This document shows, in pieces, positions 1 to 6,006 of a DNA stretch of 15,909 bases (its first letter is position 1; every line of letters begins with the position of its first letter). The translations under genes and the position numbers were made by a program. The DNA comes from Acidimicrobiales bacterium. GTDB taxonomy: Bacteria > Actinomycetota > Acidimicrobiia > Acidimicrobiales > SHLQ01. The notes beneath the pieces are model-generated. The model saw only the letters and a program-made list of their open reading frames with translations. It did no database searches and had not been told where the DNA came from. The stretch spans positions 1 through 15,909 of the forward strand of contig JABDJW010000384.1 in assembly GCA_013002375.1 (NCBI GenBank). Reading direction: 5' to 3'.

Positions 1-1038
1 GGATTGGAACCGCGCGACCGGGGCTTCGCCACCGAGCTGGTGTACGGCGTGACCCGCATGCGCCGGGCCTGCGACTTCCTGGTCGACCGGTTCCTGATGC
101 GCGACGACGTCGACCCGCCGGTCCGAGCCGCGCTGCGGCTCGGTGCCTACCAGCTGGTGCTCCTGGGTACGCCGGCGCACGCCGCGGTGGGGGAGACGGT
201 GGCCGCGGTGCCCAAACGGGTGCGGGGGCTGGTGAACGCCGTACTCCGCAAGGTAGCGGCCGACGGCATCACGCCGGGCGATCACGGATCCTGGCCCGAC
301 GAGGCAACCCGGCTGAGCTATCCCGACTGGATCGTCGCGCAACTCACCGCCGATCTGGGCGCCGCCGACGCCCGGGCGGCGCTCGAACACATGAACACCG
401 CCGCCACGGTCGCGGTACGGGCCGATGGGTACCGGCAGGATCCCAGCTCGCAACTGGTGGCCGGTCTGGTCGAGCCCGACGGCGTGATCATCGACCTGTG
501 CGCCGCCCCCGGTGGGAAGGCCACCGCCCTGGCCGGGTCGAATCGGTTCGTGGTCGCGGCCGACCTGCGGCCGTCGCGGCTGGGATTGGTGGTCAAGAAC
601 CGCGACGAGCTCGGCTTGGCCCAGGGCCTGGCGGTCATGGTCAACGACGGCACCGCGAGCGGCCTGCGATCGGCCGGGGCCGATGCCGTGTTGGTCGACG
701 CGCCGTGTTCGGGCCTCGGCGCGCTGCGGCGCCGGCCCGACGCCCGCTGGCGGATTCAGCTCGACGCGGTCGGCCGCTTGGCCGATCTGCAGGTCGAGCT
801 TCTGGCCGAGGCGGCCCGGCTCGTGAAACCCGGGGGGCAGGTCGTCTACAGCGTGTGCACCCTGACCGGGGCCGAAACGGTCGACGTGGTCGAGCGGGCG
901 CGGGTGGCCGACCTTGGGCTCCAACTCGCGGCCGCACCGACCGGCGATGGCTGGCAGGTGCGGGGCCCGGGCGCCCAGATCCTGCCCCATGTCTCCGACA
1001 GCGACGGCATGTTCGCGGCCCGCTTCACCAAGTCCTGA
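1..1038 (+). CDS. rsmB: 16S rRNA (cytosine-5)-methyltransferase RsmB, 5'-truncated
   Basis: The reading frame is open from base 1, so the true start lies upstream; probably only about 20-25 residues are missing. RsmB methylates C5 of C967 (E. coli numbering) in 16S rRNA using SAM. The N-terminal third is a helical NusB-like RNA-binding domain beginning DRGFATELVYG. The methyltransferase fold follows, with the SAM loop DLCAAPGGK (about 490-520), motif IV DAPCSGLG with its Cys codon at 706-708, and motif VI SVCTLTGAE with its Cys codon at 856-858. These are the two cysteines of RNA m5C methyltransferases. Oddly, the segment that normally links the two domains is nearly absent: MNTAATVAVRADGYRQD (391-441) runs straight into the catalytic domain, about 45-50 residues shorter than in E. 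coli. rsmB next to ribD is a familiar actinobacterial neighbourhood. The family assignment is firm. Confidence 0.95.
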   Translation, partial: GLEPRDRGFATELVYGVTRMRRACDFLVDRFLMRDDVDPPVRAALRLGAYQLVLLGTPAHAAVGETVAAVPKRVRGLVNAVLRKVAADGITPGDHGSWPDEATRLSYPDWIVAQLTADLGAADARAALEHMNTAATVAVRADGYRQDPSSQLVAGLVEPDGVIIDLCAAPGGKATALAGSNRFVVAADLRPSRLGLVVKNRDELGLAQGLAVMVNDGTASGLRSAGADAVLVDAPCSGLGALRRRPDARWRIQLDAVGRLADLQVELLAEAARLVKPGGQVVYSVCTLTGAETVDVVERARVADLGLQLAAAPTGDGWQVRGPGAQILPHVSDSDGMFAARFTKS

Positions 1039-1060
1039 ACCAAAACCAGTTCGGGTCAGG
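1034..1060 (+). terminator. Weak hairpin over the rsmB stop codon
   Basis: CCTGAACC (1034-1041) pairs with GGGTCAGG (1053-1060) at 7 of 8 positions and encloses the rsmB stop. There is no T-tract, so an intrinsic terminator is doubtful. The next gene follows after about 50 bases and may be partly co-transcribed. Confidence 0.2.
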
Positions 1061-1111
1061 AGAGAGGAAAGCGGTCACTACGATGGGCCGTAACCGAATT
1101 GCAGGAGAATG

Positions 1112-1636
1112 ATGCCGAACGTCCGGAACTACCGTCGGGTGGGCCACGAGCAGCTCGATGCCGCGCGCATCTCGGGCGCGGTCCGTCAGGCGATCCCCGC
1201 AAGCGCGGCGGCCACTTTTGCCTGCCTCGAAGATGGCGAGGCCTGGCCGGTCTGGCTCGAGCCGGTGAAGTCGGTGACCTGGACCTCGCCCAAACCGTTC
1301 GGAGTGGGCACGACCCGCGACATCACGCTCGGTCCCACTCGTCGACCGGCCGTGATCAACGAAGAGTTCTACCTCTGGGAAGACGGCGTGGTCATGGGTT
1401 TCTTCTTCGCCTCGGGGACGCTGCCGGTCTTTGACGCCTTCGCCGAGGAGTGGCGGGTCACACCGACCGGCGACGACTCGTGTGAACTCGAGTGGCGGTA
1501 TGGCATCGATTTGGCCGGTCCACTCAAGTACGTCAGCTTGCTCGCGGCCAAGCGCTTCGGCCGGGACGGGCAGAAGTCGCTGGGCCAGTTGGCCGACTTC
1601 ATGGCGGCCCACAAGAGCAAGTACCGCCCAGAATGA
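1112..1636 (+). CDS. SRPBCC (START/polyketide-cyclase-like) family protein
   Basis: A 174-residue protein with the pattern of the SRPBCC helix-grip fold. An opening strand runs through RQAIPASAAATFACLEDGEAW, then come the W-rich PVWLEPVKSVTW segment, alternating beta strands (ITLGPTRRPAVINEEFYLWE, CELEWRYGIDL) and a long closing helix (KYVSLLAAKRFGRDGQKSL onward). These domains bind hydrophobic ligands in a deep cavity. No catalytic residue can be assigned and the ligand is unknown. Two ATGs are adjacent (1109 and 1112). AGGAG at 1103-1107 lies 1 base before the first and 4 before the second, so the second is preferred. There is no signal peptide or membrane segment, so it is probably cytosolic. 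It ends 10 bases before the MogA-like gene, suggesting co-transcription. A TACGAT (1079-1084) could be a -10 element. Confidence 0.75.
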   Translation: MPNVRNYRRVGHEQLDAARISGAVRQAIPASAAATFACLEDGEAWPVWLEPVKSVTWTSPKPFGVGTTRDITLGPTRRPAVINEEFYLWEDGVVMGFFFASGTLPVFDAFAEEWRVTPTGDDSCELEWRYGIDLAGPLKYVSLLAAKRFGRDGQKSLGQLADFMAAHKSKYRPE

Positions 1637-1646
1637 GCGACCCAGA

Positions 1647-2174
1647 ATGAACGATATCGCGATCGACGCCAAGGTTCTCACCGTCTCCGACGGCGTGGTG
1701 CACGGCACCCGGGAGGACAAGTCGGGAGCTGCGCTCGAAGCCCAGCTGACCGATGCCGGCCATACCGTCGTGGCGCGAGAGGTCACCGCCGATGGCACCG
1801 AGGAGGTCGCCGCCGCGCTCCGCCGGTTGGCCGACGGTTTCCATGGCCTCATCGTCACGACCGGCGGCACCGGGTTCGGTCCTCGCGACCGTACGCCGGA
1901 GGGAACCCGCGCCGTCATCGATCGCGAAGCGCCCGGTCTGGCCGAAGCCATGCGGCTGATCAACCCGCTCGGGCGATTGTCGCGGGGCGTGGCCGGCACG
2001 CTCGGTACCGCGCTGATCGTCAACACCCCGGGCTCGAGCAACGGCTGCGTCGAGTGCCTGGGTGCCGTGCTCGATGTCGTGCCCCACGCGGTCCGCTTGC
2101 TGGTCGACAACGACGACCCGCACCCGTCAGCCGATGCCCCCGCTCACCCCCACGACAGCCCGCATGGTCACTGA
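1647..2174 (+). CDS. MogA/MoaB-family molybdopterin adenylyltransferase-like protein
   Basis: A 175-residue single-domain MPT-binding protein. MogA activates molybdopterin by adenylylation before molybdenum insertion; MoaB proteins are close paralogues, and the sequence alone does not separate them. Visible motifs are VLTVSDGV near the N-terminus (10-17), the nucleotide/MPT loop TTGGTGFGPRDRTPE (71-85) and a late PGSSNGCVECL loop (128-138), where the family usually has PGSP or PGNP. The protein ends in a histidine-rich tail (five His in the last 17 residues), absent from the core fold. The ATG at 1647 is 10 bases after the SRPBCC stop and has only a weak Shine-Dalgarno, so translational coupling is likely. 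The 3' end overlaps ribD by 11 bases. A longer frame back to 1431 runs inside the SRPBCC gene and is not used. Confidence 0.85.
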   Translation: MNDIAIDAKVLTVSDGVVHGTREDKSGAALEAQLTDAGHTVVAREVTADGTEEVAAALRRLADGFHGLIVTTGGTGFGPRDRTPEGTRAVIDREAPGLAEAMRLINPLGRLSRGVAGTLGTALIVNTPGSSNGCVECLGAVLDVVPHAVRLLVDNDDPHPSADAPAHPHDSPHGH

Positions 2175-3180
2175 GGTCGACCCGCACTACATGCGCCGGG
2201 CGGTGGCCAACGCGGCCGAGGCCCGCGTCGTAGCGCCGCCGAATCCCTGGGTGGGTTCGGTCGTCGTCGGGGTCGACGGTGATGTCTACGACGGCGCGAC
2301 CGAGGAGCCGGGAGGACGTCACGCCGAACGGGTCGCCCTCGACGCGGCCCGCGCCAACGCGGCTGGCGCCACGGTCTACGCCACCCTCGAGCCGTGTTCC
2401 CACGAGGGACGCACCGGGCCGTGTGCCCAGGCCTTGATCGACGCCGGCGTGGCGCGGGTGGTGATCGGCGTGGAGGATCCCGACCCCCAGGTCGCCGGTT
2501 CCGGCATCATGGCCTTGCAGGCGGCCGGGATCGACGTCGAGGTCGGCATCGAGGCCGAGCGGGTGGCGCGGCAGCTGGCGCCCTACCTGCATCACCGTCG
2601 CACCGGTCGGCCCCTTGTGGTGCTGAAGCTGGCGGCAACCCTCGATGGTCGGCTCGCCGCGCCCGACGGCACCAGCTCGTGGATCACCGGCCCCGAGGCC
2701 CGGGCCGATGTACACCGCCTTCGGGCCGAGAGCGACGCCATCATCGTCGGTGCGGGCACCGTCCGGGCCGATGATCCCGAGCTCACGGTTCGCGACTACC
2801 GTCCGCCGGTCGCCGTCGGCGATCGATCACTCGACCCCGAGCGCATCGTGCTCGGCGCCGCGGCCGACGACGCCCGGGTGCAGCCGGCCGACAACCACGA
2901 CGGCGACGTCTCCGACCTGATCGATCGCCTCGGCGCCGACGGAGCGCTGCAGGTGATGGTCGAGGGCGGAGCGGGGGTGGCCGGTGCCATGTATCGGGCC
3001 GGCCTGGTCGACCGGTTCGTCGTCTACCTCGCTCCGGCGGTGATGGGCGGCGACGATGGTGTGCCGATGTTGCGAGGCCCGGGAGCGGTCACCATGGCCG
3101 ACGTCAGCCGCGGCCGCTTCGTCGACGTCACCCGACTCGGCGACGACGTCCGCCTCACCTACGAACCGATCCGCCCCTGA
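2164..3180 (+). CDS. ribD: Bifunctional riboflavin biosynthesis deaminase/reductase RibD
   Basis: A 338-residue enzyme for two consecutive steps of riboflavin synthesis: deamination of the GTP-cyclohydrolase II pyrimidine product, then NADPH reduction of its ribose side chain. The N-terminal deaminase has PNPWVG (26-31), the HAE zinc/catalytic motif (53-55) and PCSHEGRTGPC (77-87) with both zinc cysteines. The C-terminal reductase starts near 148 with LKLAATLDGRLA, then SSWITGPEAR (171-180), VGAGTVRADDP (195-205), VEGGAG (266-271) and the closing beta strand. It is slightly shorter than the usual 360 residues, compacted around 210-260. ATG 2164 gives the standard length and overlaps the mog-like gene by 11 bases, typical of coupling; a longer frame back to 2062 would overlap by more than 100 bases. 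ribE, ribBA and ribH do not follow here, unlike the compact rib operon of many actinobacteria. Confidence 0.95.
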   Translation: MVTEVDPHYMRRAVANAAEARVVAPPNPWVGSVVVGVDGDVYDGATEEPGGRHAERVALDAARANAAGATVYATLEPCSHEGRTGPCAQALIDAGVARVVIGVEDPDPQVAGSGIMALQAAGIDVEVGIEAERVARQLAPYLHHRRTGRPLVVLKLAATLDGRLAAPDGTSSWITGPEARADVHRLRAESDAIIVGAGTVRADDPELTVRDYRPPVAVGDRSLDPERIVLGAAADDARVQPADNHDGDVSDLIDRLGADGALQVMVEGGAGVAGAMYRAGLVDRFVVYLAPAVMGGDDGVPMLRGPGAVTMADVSRGRFVDVTRLGDDVRLTYEPIRP

Positions 3181-3195
3181 CCCGACCTGATCCGA

Positions 3196-3229
3196 CCGAA
3201 ACTGCGCAGCCGACCCGAAATTGCGCAGC
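3196..3229. repeat. 15-bp direct repeat, period 19
   Basis: CCGAAACTGCGCAGC (3196-3210) and CCGAAATTGCGCAGC (3215-3229) differ by one base and sit in the ribD-hisG gap. Function unknown; they could be paired regulator sites or simple slippage. Confidence 0.6.
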
Positions 3230-3232
3230 GGG

Positions 3233-3249
3233 GCGTGACTCAGTCACGC
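3233..3249. promoter_or_regulatory. 17-bp perfect palindrome (candidate operator)
   Basis: GCGTGACT-C-AGTCACGC is perfectly symmetric around C3241, about 65-80 bases upstream of the probable hisG -10 box. Dyad symmetry with an odd centre suits a dimeric regulator. As RNA it would be a short 6-bp hairpin without a T-tract, so a terminator for ribD is the weaker alternative. Confidence 0.4.
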
Positions 3250-3313
3250 AGATGTTCCCCCAGAACCGTTTCGGGCGAGCCGAATCTCGATGTCGGTTCG
3301 CAGGAACTGCCGA

Positions 3314-3319
3314 TAGCGT
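3314..3319 (+). promoter_or_regulatory. -10 box of probable leaderless hisG promoter
   Basis: TAGCGT fits TANNNT and ends 8 bases before ATG 3328, so transcription would begin at or next to the start codon. There is no Shine-Dalgarno upstream of that ATG, which supports leaderless translation. No clear -35 was seen. Confidence 0.5.
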
Positions 3320-3327
3320 TGAGCCTC

Positions 3328-4203
3328 ATGTTGCAGCTGGTATTGCCCAAGGGTTCCCTCGAAAAGGCCACGTTCGAACTGTTCGACAACGCGGACCTGC
3401 CCATCCATCGCAACTCGTCGGTCACCTACAAGGCCACGATCAACGACCCCCGCATCGACACCGTGCGCATCCTGCGGCCCCAGGAGATCGGCCAGTACGT
3501 CGCCGAGGGCCTTTTCGACATGGGCATCACCGGCCGCGACTGGATCGAAGAGACCGAAGCCGACGTCGTGTCGCTCGGCGAGCTTCGCTACAGCAAGGCC
3601 ACTGCGAAGCCGGTGCGCATCGTGCTGGCCGTGCCCGAGAATTCGCCCTGGCGAGATGTCAGCGATCTACCCAACGGCGTGAAGGTCTCGAGCGAATACC
3701 CCGGCATCACGGAGCGGTGGTTCGAGAAAGCCGGCGTCGAAGCCGACATCCGCCTGTCGTACGGCGCGACCGAGGCCAAGGTGCCCGACATCGTCGACGT
3801 CGTGGTCGACATCACCGAGACCGGCCGGGCCCTCGCCGCGGCCGGCCTGCGCATCATGGACACCATGCTCACCAGCTACACCGAGCTCATCGCCAACCCG
3901 GCCGCCTACGCCGACGAAAGCAAGCGCCACGCCATGGAACAGATCCACACCCTGCTGCAAGGTGTGCTCGACGCCCGGGGCCAGGTGCTGGTGAAGCTCA
4001 ACGTGGCCAAGGCCGACCTCGACGCAGTCACCGAAATCCTGCCCTCGATGAAAGCGCCGACGGTGAACGAACTGCTCGGTGGCTCGGGCTACTCGGTCGA
4101 GACCGTCGTGCCCAAGAACGAGATCAACATCTTGATCCCCGCCCTGCGCGACGCGGGCGCCTCCGACATCTTGGAGATGCCGATCTCCAAAATGGTGCCC
4201 TGA
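3328..4203 (+). CDS. hisG: ATP phosphoribosyltransferase HisG, long form
   Basis: A 291-residue cytosolic enzyme catalysing the first, feedback-regulated step of histidine synthesis: ATP plus PRPP to phosphoribosyl-ATP. It begins MLQLVLPKGSLEKAT, the typical HisG N-terminus. Other landmarks are DMGITGRDW (64-72), SSEYPGITERWF (121-132) and the PRPP-binding loop DITETGRAL (161-169). A regulatory ACT-like C-terminal domain follows (about 215-291). Its presence marks the long form, which senses histidine itself and needs no HisZ. ATG 3328 matches the family start and is preceded by a -10-like TAGCGT; the open frame extends to 3235 but that part is not HisG-like. No other his gene adjoins it. hisE, often just upstream in actinobacteria, is absent here, so the gene appears to be a single-gene unit with hairpins at its 3' end. 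Confidence 0.96.
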   Translation: MLQLVLPKGSLEKATFELFDNADLPIHRNSSVTYKATINDPRIDTVRILRPQEIGQYVAEGLFDMGITGRDWIEETEADVVSLGELRYSKATAKPVRIVLAVPENSPWRDVSDLPNGVKVSSEYPGITERWFEKAGVEADIRLSYGATEAKVPDIVDVVVDITETGRALAAAGLRIMDTMLTSYTELIANPAAYADESKRHAMEQIHTLLQGVLDARGQVLVKLNVAKADLDAVTEILPSMKAPTVNELLGGSGYSVETVVPKNEINILIPALRDAGASDILEMPISKMVP

Positions 4204-4284
4204 GCCGCATCTTTCGCACTCGTCGCCTGCGGCTCCTCTGCTAACACGCCAAGGCGGCGAGCCGTATGCAACCCGAAGGGTTGC
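4202..4284. repeat. Cluster of three hairpins after hisG (terminator or dispersed repeat)
   Basis: Three consecutive inverted repeats start on the hisG stop codon. GAGCCGCA (4202-4209) pairs with TGCGGCTC (4228-4235); CGCC (4247-4250) with GGCG (4256-4259); and GCAACCC (4268-4274) with GGGTTGC (4278-4284) around a GAA loop. No strong T-tract follows either strand. They lie between convergent genes, hisG (+) and the DUF1844-like gene (-), where a bidirectional terminator would be useful. A REP-like dispersed element is the alternative. Confidence 0.45.
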
Positions 4285-4520
4285 CCTCGTCCCTCGCTCC
4301 TCGGTTTCCCGTCGGATTTCTTGTTGGCGACGGCGTGTACGGACTGACCGATCTCGCTCCTGGCCGGCTCGATCCACAACTCCAGGCCGTAGCATTCACG
4401 TCGGCCCGACCCGTCGACAGGTGATCCAGGGCGGAGCGGGAGCGGAGTCCGGCTCGCCAGCTCCGCTGCAGCCGCAGCGCGGGTCGAGGGCGCCCCAGCG
4501 CCCGGATCCCGCCTGCGGAA
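4285..4520. other. Non-coding stretch between hisG and the - strand gene
   Basis: No gene is supported here. Short frames on either strand lack a plausible start, ribosome site or recognisable composition. It contains two further inverted repeats: AGCGGAG (4441-4447) with CTCCGCT (4461-4467), and GGGCGC (4488-4493) with GCGCCC (4498-4503) around a 4-base loop. The second lies 18 bases past the - strand gene's stop and could end its transcript. No tRNA-like cloverleaf was seen. Confidence 0.5.
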
Positions 4521-4934
4521 CTACTCAGTCTGGGCTTTGAGTTGGACGAAGCCCATTTGGATCTGGCTGCGGGCGTCACGGAGTGTTGGTTCGGCTTCGC
4601 CGAGACGGCCCTGGAGGCCGTCGACCACCGCGCCCATCGCGTCGATGGCGACCTGGGCTTCGTCGAAGTTGGGCGGCTCGGTCGACAGGTGCAGGGCGGC
4701 GAGTTCGTAGAAGCCCATGATGTGGTTGGCCACGATGTCGGCCGCCGGCATGGCCAGGATGCGCTGCTGGGCTTCGGCCATCTCCTGCGCCATCTGGCGA
4801 GCTCGTTCCTGATCCCCGGGCGAGAGATCCTCCAGGTTGGGCGGCATGGGTGCGCCGGTCGCGGCGGCGCCGCCGGCCGGTTGCGCCGGATTGGGGTCGA
4901 CCGGGCGTTCACCGTCGGGGGTCCACAAGCTCAT
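4521..4934 (-). CDS. DUF1844-like helical protein
   Basis: A 137-residue protein with a flexible Pro/Ala/Gly-rich N-terminus (1-35), then an acidic helix (LSPGDQERARQMAQEMAEAQ) and a helical core containing ADIVANHIMGFYELAALHL. Next come FDEAQVAIDAMGAVVDGLQ and a C-terminal helix ending QIQMGFVQL. The order (membrane-like helix with a hydrophobic/LAxxHL stretch, then A-x-x-AID-x-M/L-x-x-V/L, then a closing helix with a QxxF/Y core) resembles DUF1844. That family is often found near infC in actinobacteria and has no established function. There is no signal peptide or true membrane segment. It is divergent from infC: ATG at 4934 with about 340 bases between the two starts. GAGAG about a dozen bases upstream is a poor ribosome site. 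The gene is likely real, as the protein is compositionally ordered; the family name is less certain. Confidence 0.7.
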   Translation of the reverse strand: MSLWTPDGERPVDPNPAQPAGGAAATGAPMPPNLEDLSPGDQERARQMAQEMAEAQQRILAMPAADIVANHIMGFYELAALHLSTEPPNFDEAQVAIDAMGAVVDGLQGRLGEAEPTLRDARSQIQMGFVQLKAQTE

Positions 4935-5011
4935 CGGTGTTGCGTGCTCTCTCGATAGGGCCCTCCTCTGGGGAGGGCGGGTGGCGGGTGCGAGTTTGTT
5001 CTCGTCGCTGC

Positions 5012-5017
5012 TACGCT
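5012..5017 (+). promoter_or_regulatory. Candidate -10 box for infC-rpmI-rplT
   Basis: TACGCT fits TANNNT and lies in a locally AT-richer patch just upstream of the structured leader. It would start a transcript near 5024 with a leader of about 250 bases. No convincing -35 is visible at the expected spacing. Confidence 0.35.
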
Positions 5018-5091
5018 ATCGGCCACAACTGAAATGGGAAGCGGGTCGTCTGGCCCCGCCTGGCCACAGGTTCGCCGGCAACGGTGGCAGA

Positions 5092-5204
5092 GTGCGCCAG
5101 GTTCGTACACACGTGAGGTGCCTCCGGGCACTGCCCGAGCGGATGTCGGCTTCTCGACATCCGCTGCTTTCGTTTTGCGCCTGGCGCACGGTGACACAGC
5201 GGAT
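5092..5204 (+). ncRNA. Structured infC leader RNA (candidate cis-regulator/attenuator)
   Basis: Pairing seen directly: an outer 10-bp perfect stem, GTGCGCCAGG (5092-5101) with CCTGGCGCAC (5180-5189). It encloses a 5-bp hairpin, GTGCC (5118-5122) with GGCAC (5127-5131), and an 11-bp perfect hairpin, AGCGGATGTCG (5138-5148) with CGACATCCGCT (5155-5165). Together they form a three-way junction. The long hairpin is followed by GCTTTCGTTTTG (5166-5177), terminator-like. ATCCGCTG (5159-5166) can also pair with CAGCGGAT (5197-5204), so its 3' arm has two exclusive partners. Leaders of infC-rpmI-rplT operons are known sites of control in other bacteria (transcriptional in Bacillus, L20-mediated in E. 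coli). Whether this structure matches a described family cannot be told from sequence alone. Confidence 0.6.
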
Positions 5205-5260
5205 CCCCATCGGAACTGCCCGGGTCGGCAACGTCGGCTCGGCAAGAAAGGATTCACCAT

Positions 5261-5281
5261 ATGGTGAGTGAACGGCCATAG
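5261..5281 (+). CDS. Six-codon upstream ORF (MVSERP) ending on the infC start
   Basis: ATG 5261 opens a frame encoding MVSERP and stops at TAG 5279-5281, overlapping the proposed infC start ATA (5278-5280) in the sequence ATAG. AAGAAAGGA (5243-5251) lies about 9 bases upstream and is the best Shine-Dalgarno in the area. It may couple translation into infC. Alternatively a single-base indel in the assembly splits a normal infC start: one extra base near 5277 would fuse it to the infC frame. Confidence 0.35.
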   Translation: MVSERP

Positions 5282-5946
5282 CTGGTCGCAACGACGAGCC
5301 TCGTATCAACGACCGCATCCGAGCCCGCGAGGTTCGACTGATCGGTCCCGAAGGCGAGCAGATCGGCATCAAGCCGCTGCCCGAGGCTCTGTTGATGGCC
5401 CGAGAGCAAGGACTCGACCTCGTCGAGGTGGCAGCCAAATCCAACCCCCCGGTCTGCCGGGTGATGGACTACGGCAAGTACAAGTACGAAGCCGCGCAGC
5501 GCGACAAGGAGTCCCGAAAGAAGGCGACCCACGTCACGGTCAAAGAGATGAAGTACCGGCCCAAGATCGGTATCGGTGACTTCAACACCAAGACCAGCAA
5601 GGTCGAGGCATTCCTGCTCGATGGCAACAAGGTGAAAGTCACCATCATGTTCCGCGGTCGCGAGATGCAGCACCCCGAACTCGGGCGCAACATCCTCGAA
5701 CGGGTCGCCGAAGCTGTCGTCCACGCCGGCGCGGTCGAGGTCTACCCCAAGCAGGACGGCCGAAACATGATCATGGTGCTCGGCCCGGACAAGAAGGCCC
5801 AAGCGGCCTGGCGGGCCGAACAAGAAGCTGCGGCCGAAGCCGCGGCTGCGGTCGAAGCCGCCGAAGCCGAAGCGGCCAAGGCAGCAGAGAAGCCAGTCGA
5901 AGCAACCCCAGCCGAAGCAACCCCAGCCGAAGCAACACAGGACTAA
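5278..5946 (+). CDS. infC: Translation initiation factor IF-3, non-standard ATA start
   Basis: IF-3 binds the 30S subunit, prevents premature 50S joining and checks start-codon fidelity. From ATA 5278 the protein is 222 residues. The N-domain carries EPRINDRIRAREVRLIGPEG, the bridging region VCRVMDYGKYKYE, and the C-domain KVKVTIMFRGREM and KQDGRNMIMVL. The frame is closed by TGA at 5269-5271. Between that stop and the conserved N-terminus the codons are ACG GCC ATA GCT GGT CGC AAC, with no ATG, GTG or TTG; the first ATG (5392) would delete most of the N-domain. Rare AUU/AUA/AUC starts are the classical basis of infC autoregulation. GGTGAG (5263-5268) is a possible ribosome site 9 bases before ATA. 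A 40-45-residue Ala/Glu-rich tail with 15-bp repeats extends past the usual end. First gene of infC-rpmI-rplT. Confidence 0.9.
   Translation: MAGRNDEPRINDRIRAREVRLIGPEGEQIGIKPLPEALLMAREQGLDLVEVAAKSNPPVCRVMDYGKYKYEAAQRDKESRKKATHVTVKEMKYRPKIGIGDFNTKTSKVEAFLLDGNKVKVTIMFRGREMQHPELGRNILERVAEAVVHAGAVEVYPKQDGRNMIMVLGPDKKAQAAWRAEQEAAAEAAAAVEAAEAEAAKAAEKPVEATPAEATPAEATQD
5899..5940 (+). repeat. 15-bp tandem repeat encoding the IF-3 tail
   Basis: GAAGCAACCCCAGCC occurs at 5899-5913 and 5914-5928, with a partial third copy to 5940, encoding EATPA-EATPA-EATQ. The unit is a multiple of three, so copy-number change would keep the frame. Confidence 0.8.
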
Positions 5947-6006
5947 TCCGCCCAACTCCCCATCGGTCCGGCCGCGCGCAGGACCGCTCACGTTCAGGAA
6001 CGACCC

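Noticed and set aside
1025..2110. 361-codon open frame on the - strand over the SRPBCC and MogA-like genes
   Set aside because: Shadow; product is Ser/Arg/Pro-rich and lacks any family pattern.
3233..3249. Palindrome as an intrinsic terminator of ribD
   Set aside because: The stem is only 6 bp as RNA and no T-tract follows; an operator fits better.
4241..4912. - strand frame of 223 codons overlapping the DUF1844-like gene in another frame
   Set aside because: Arg/Ser/Pro-rich shadow; the 4521-4934 frame has ordered amphipathic helices and a sensible start instead.
4542..4958. + strand 138-codon frame opposite the DUF1844-like gene
   Set aside because: His/Gly/Arg-rich reverse-complement shadow, with no ribosome site or family resemblance.
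5155..5204. Classical terminator/antiterminator switch in the infC leader
   Set aside because: The alternative partner (5197-5204) is transcribed after the T-run, so it cannot pre-empt the terminator hairpin; only the structural observation is kept.
5392..5946. infC starting at ATG 5392
   Set aside because: It would remove the conserved N-terminal segment (EPRINDRIRAREVRLIG) that is plainly encoded upstream in the same frame.
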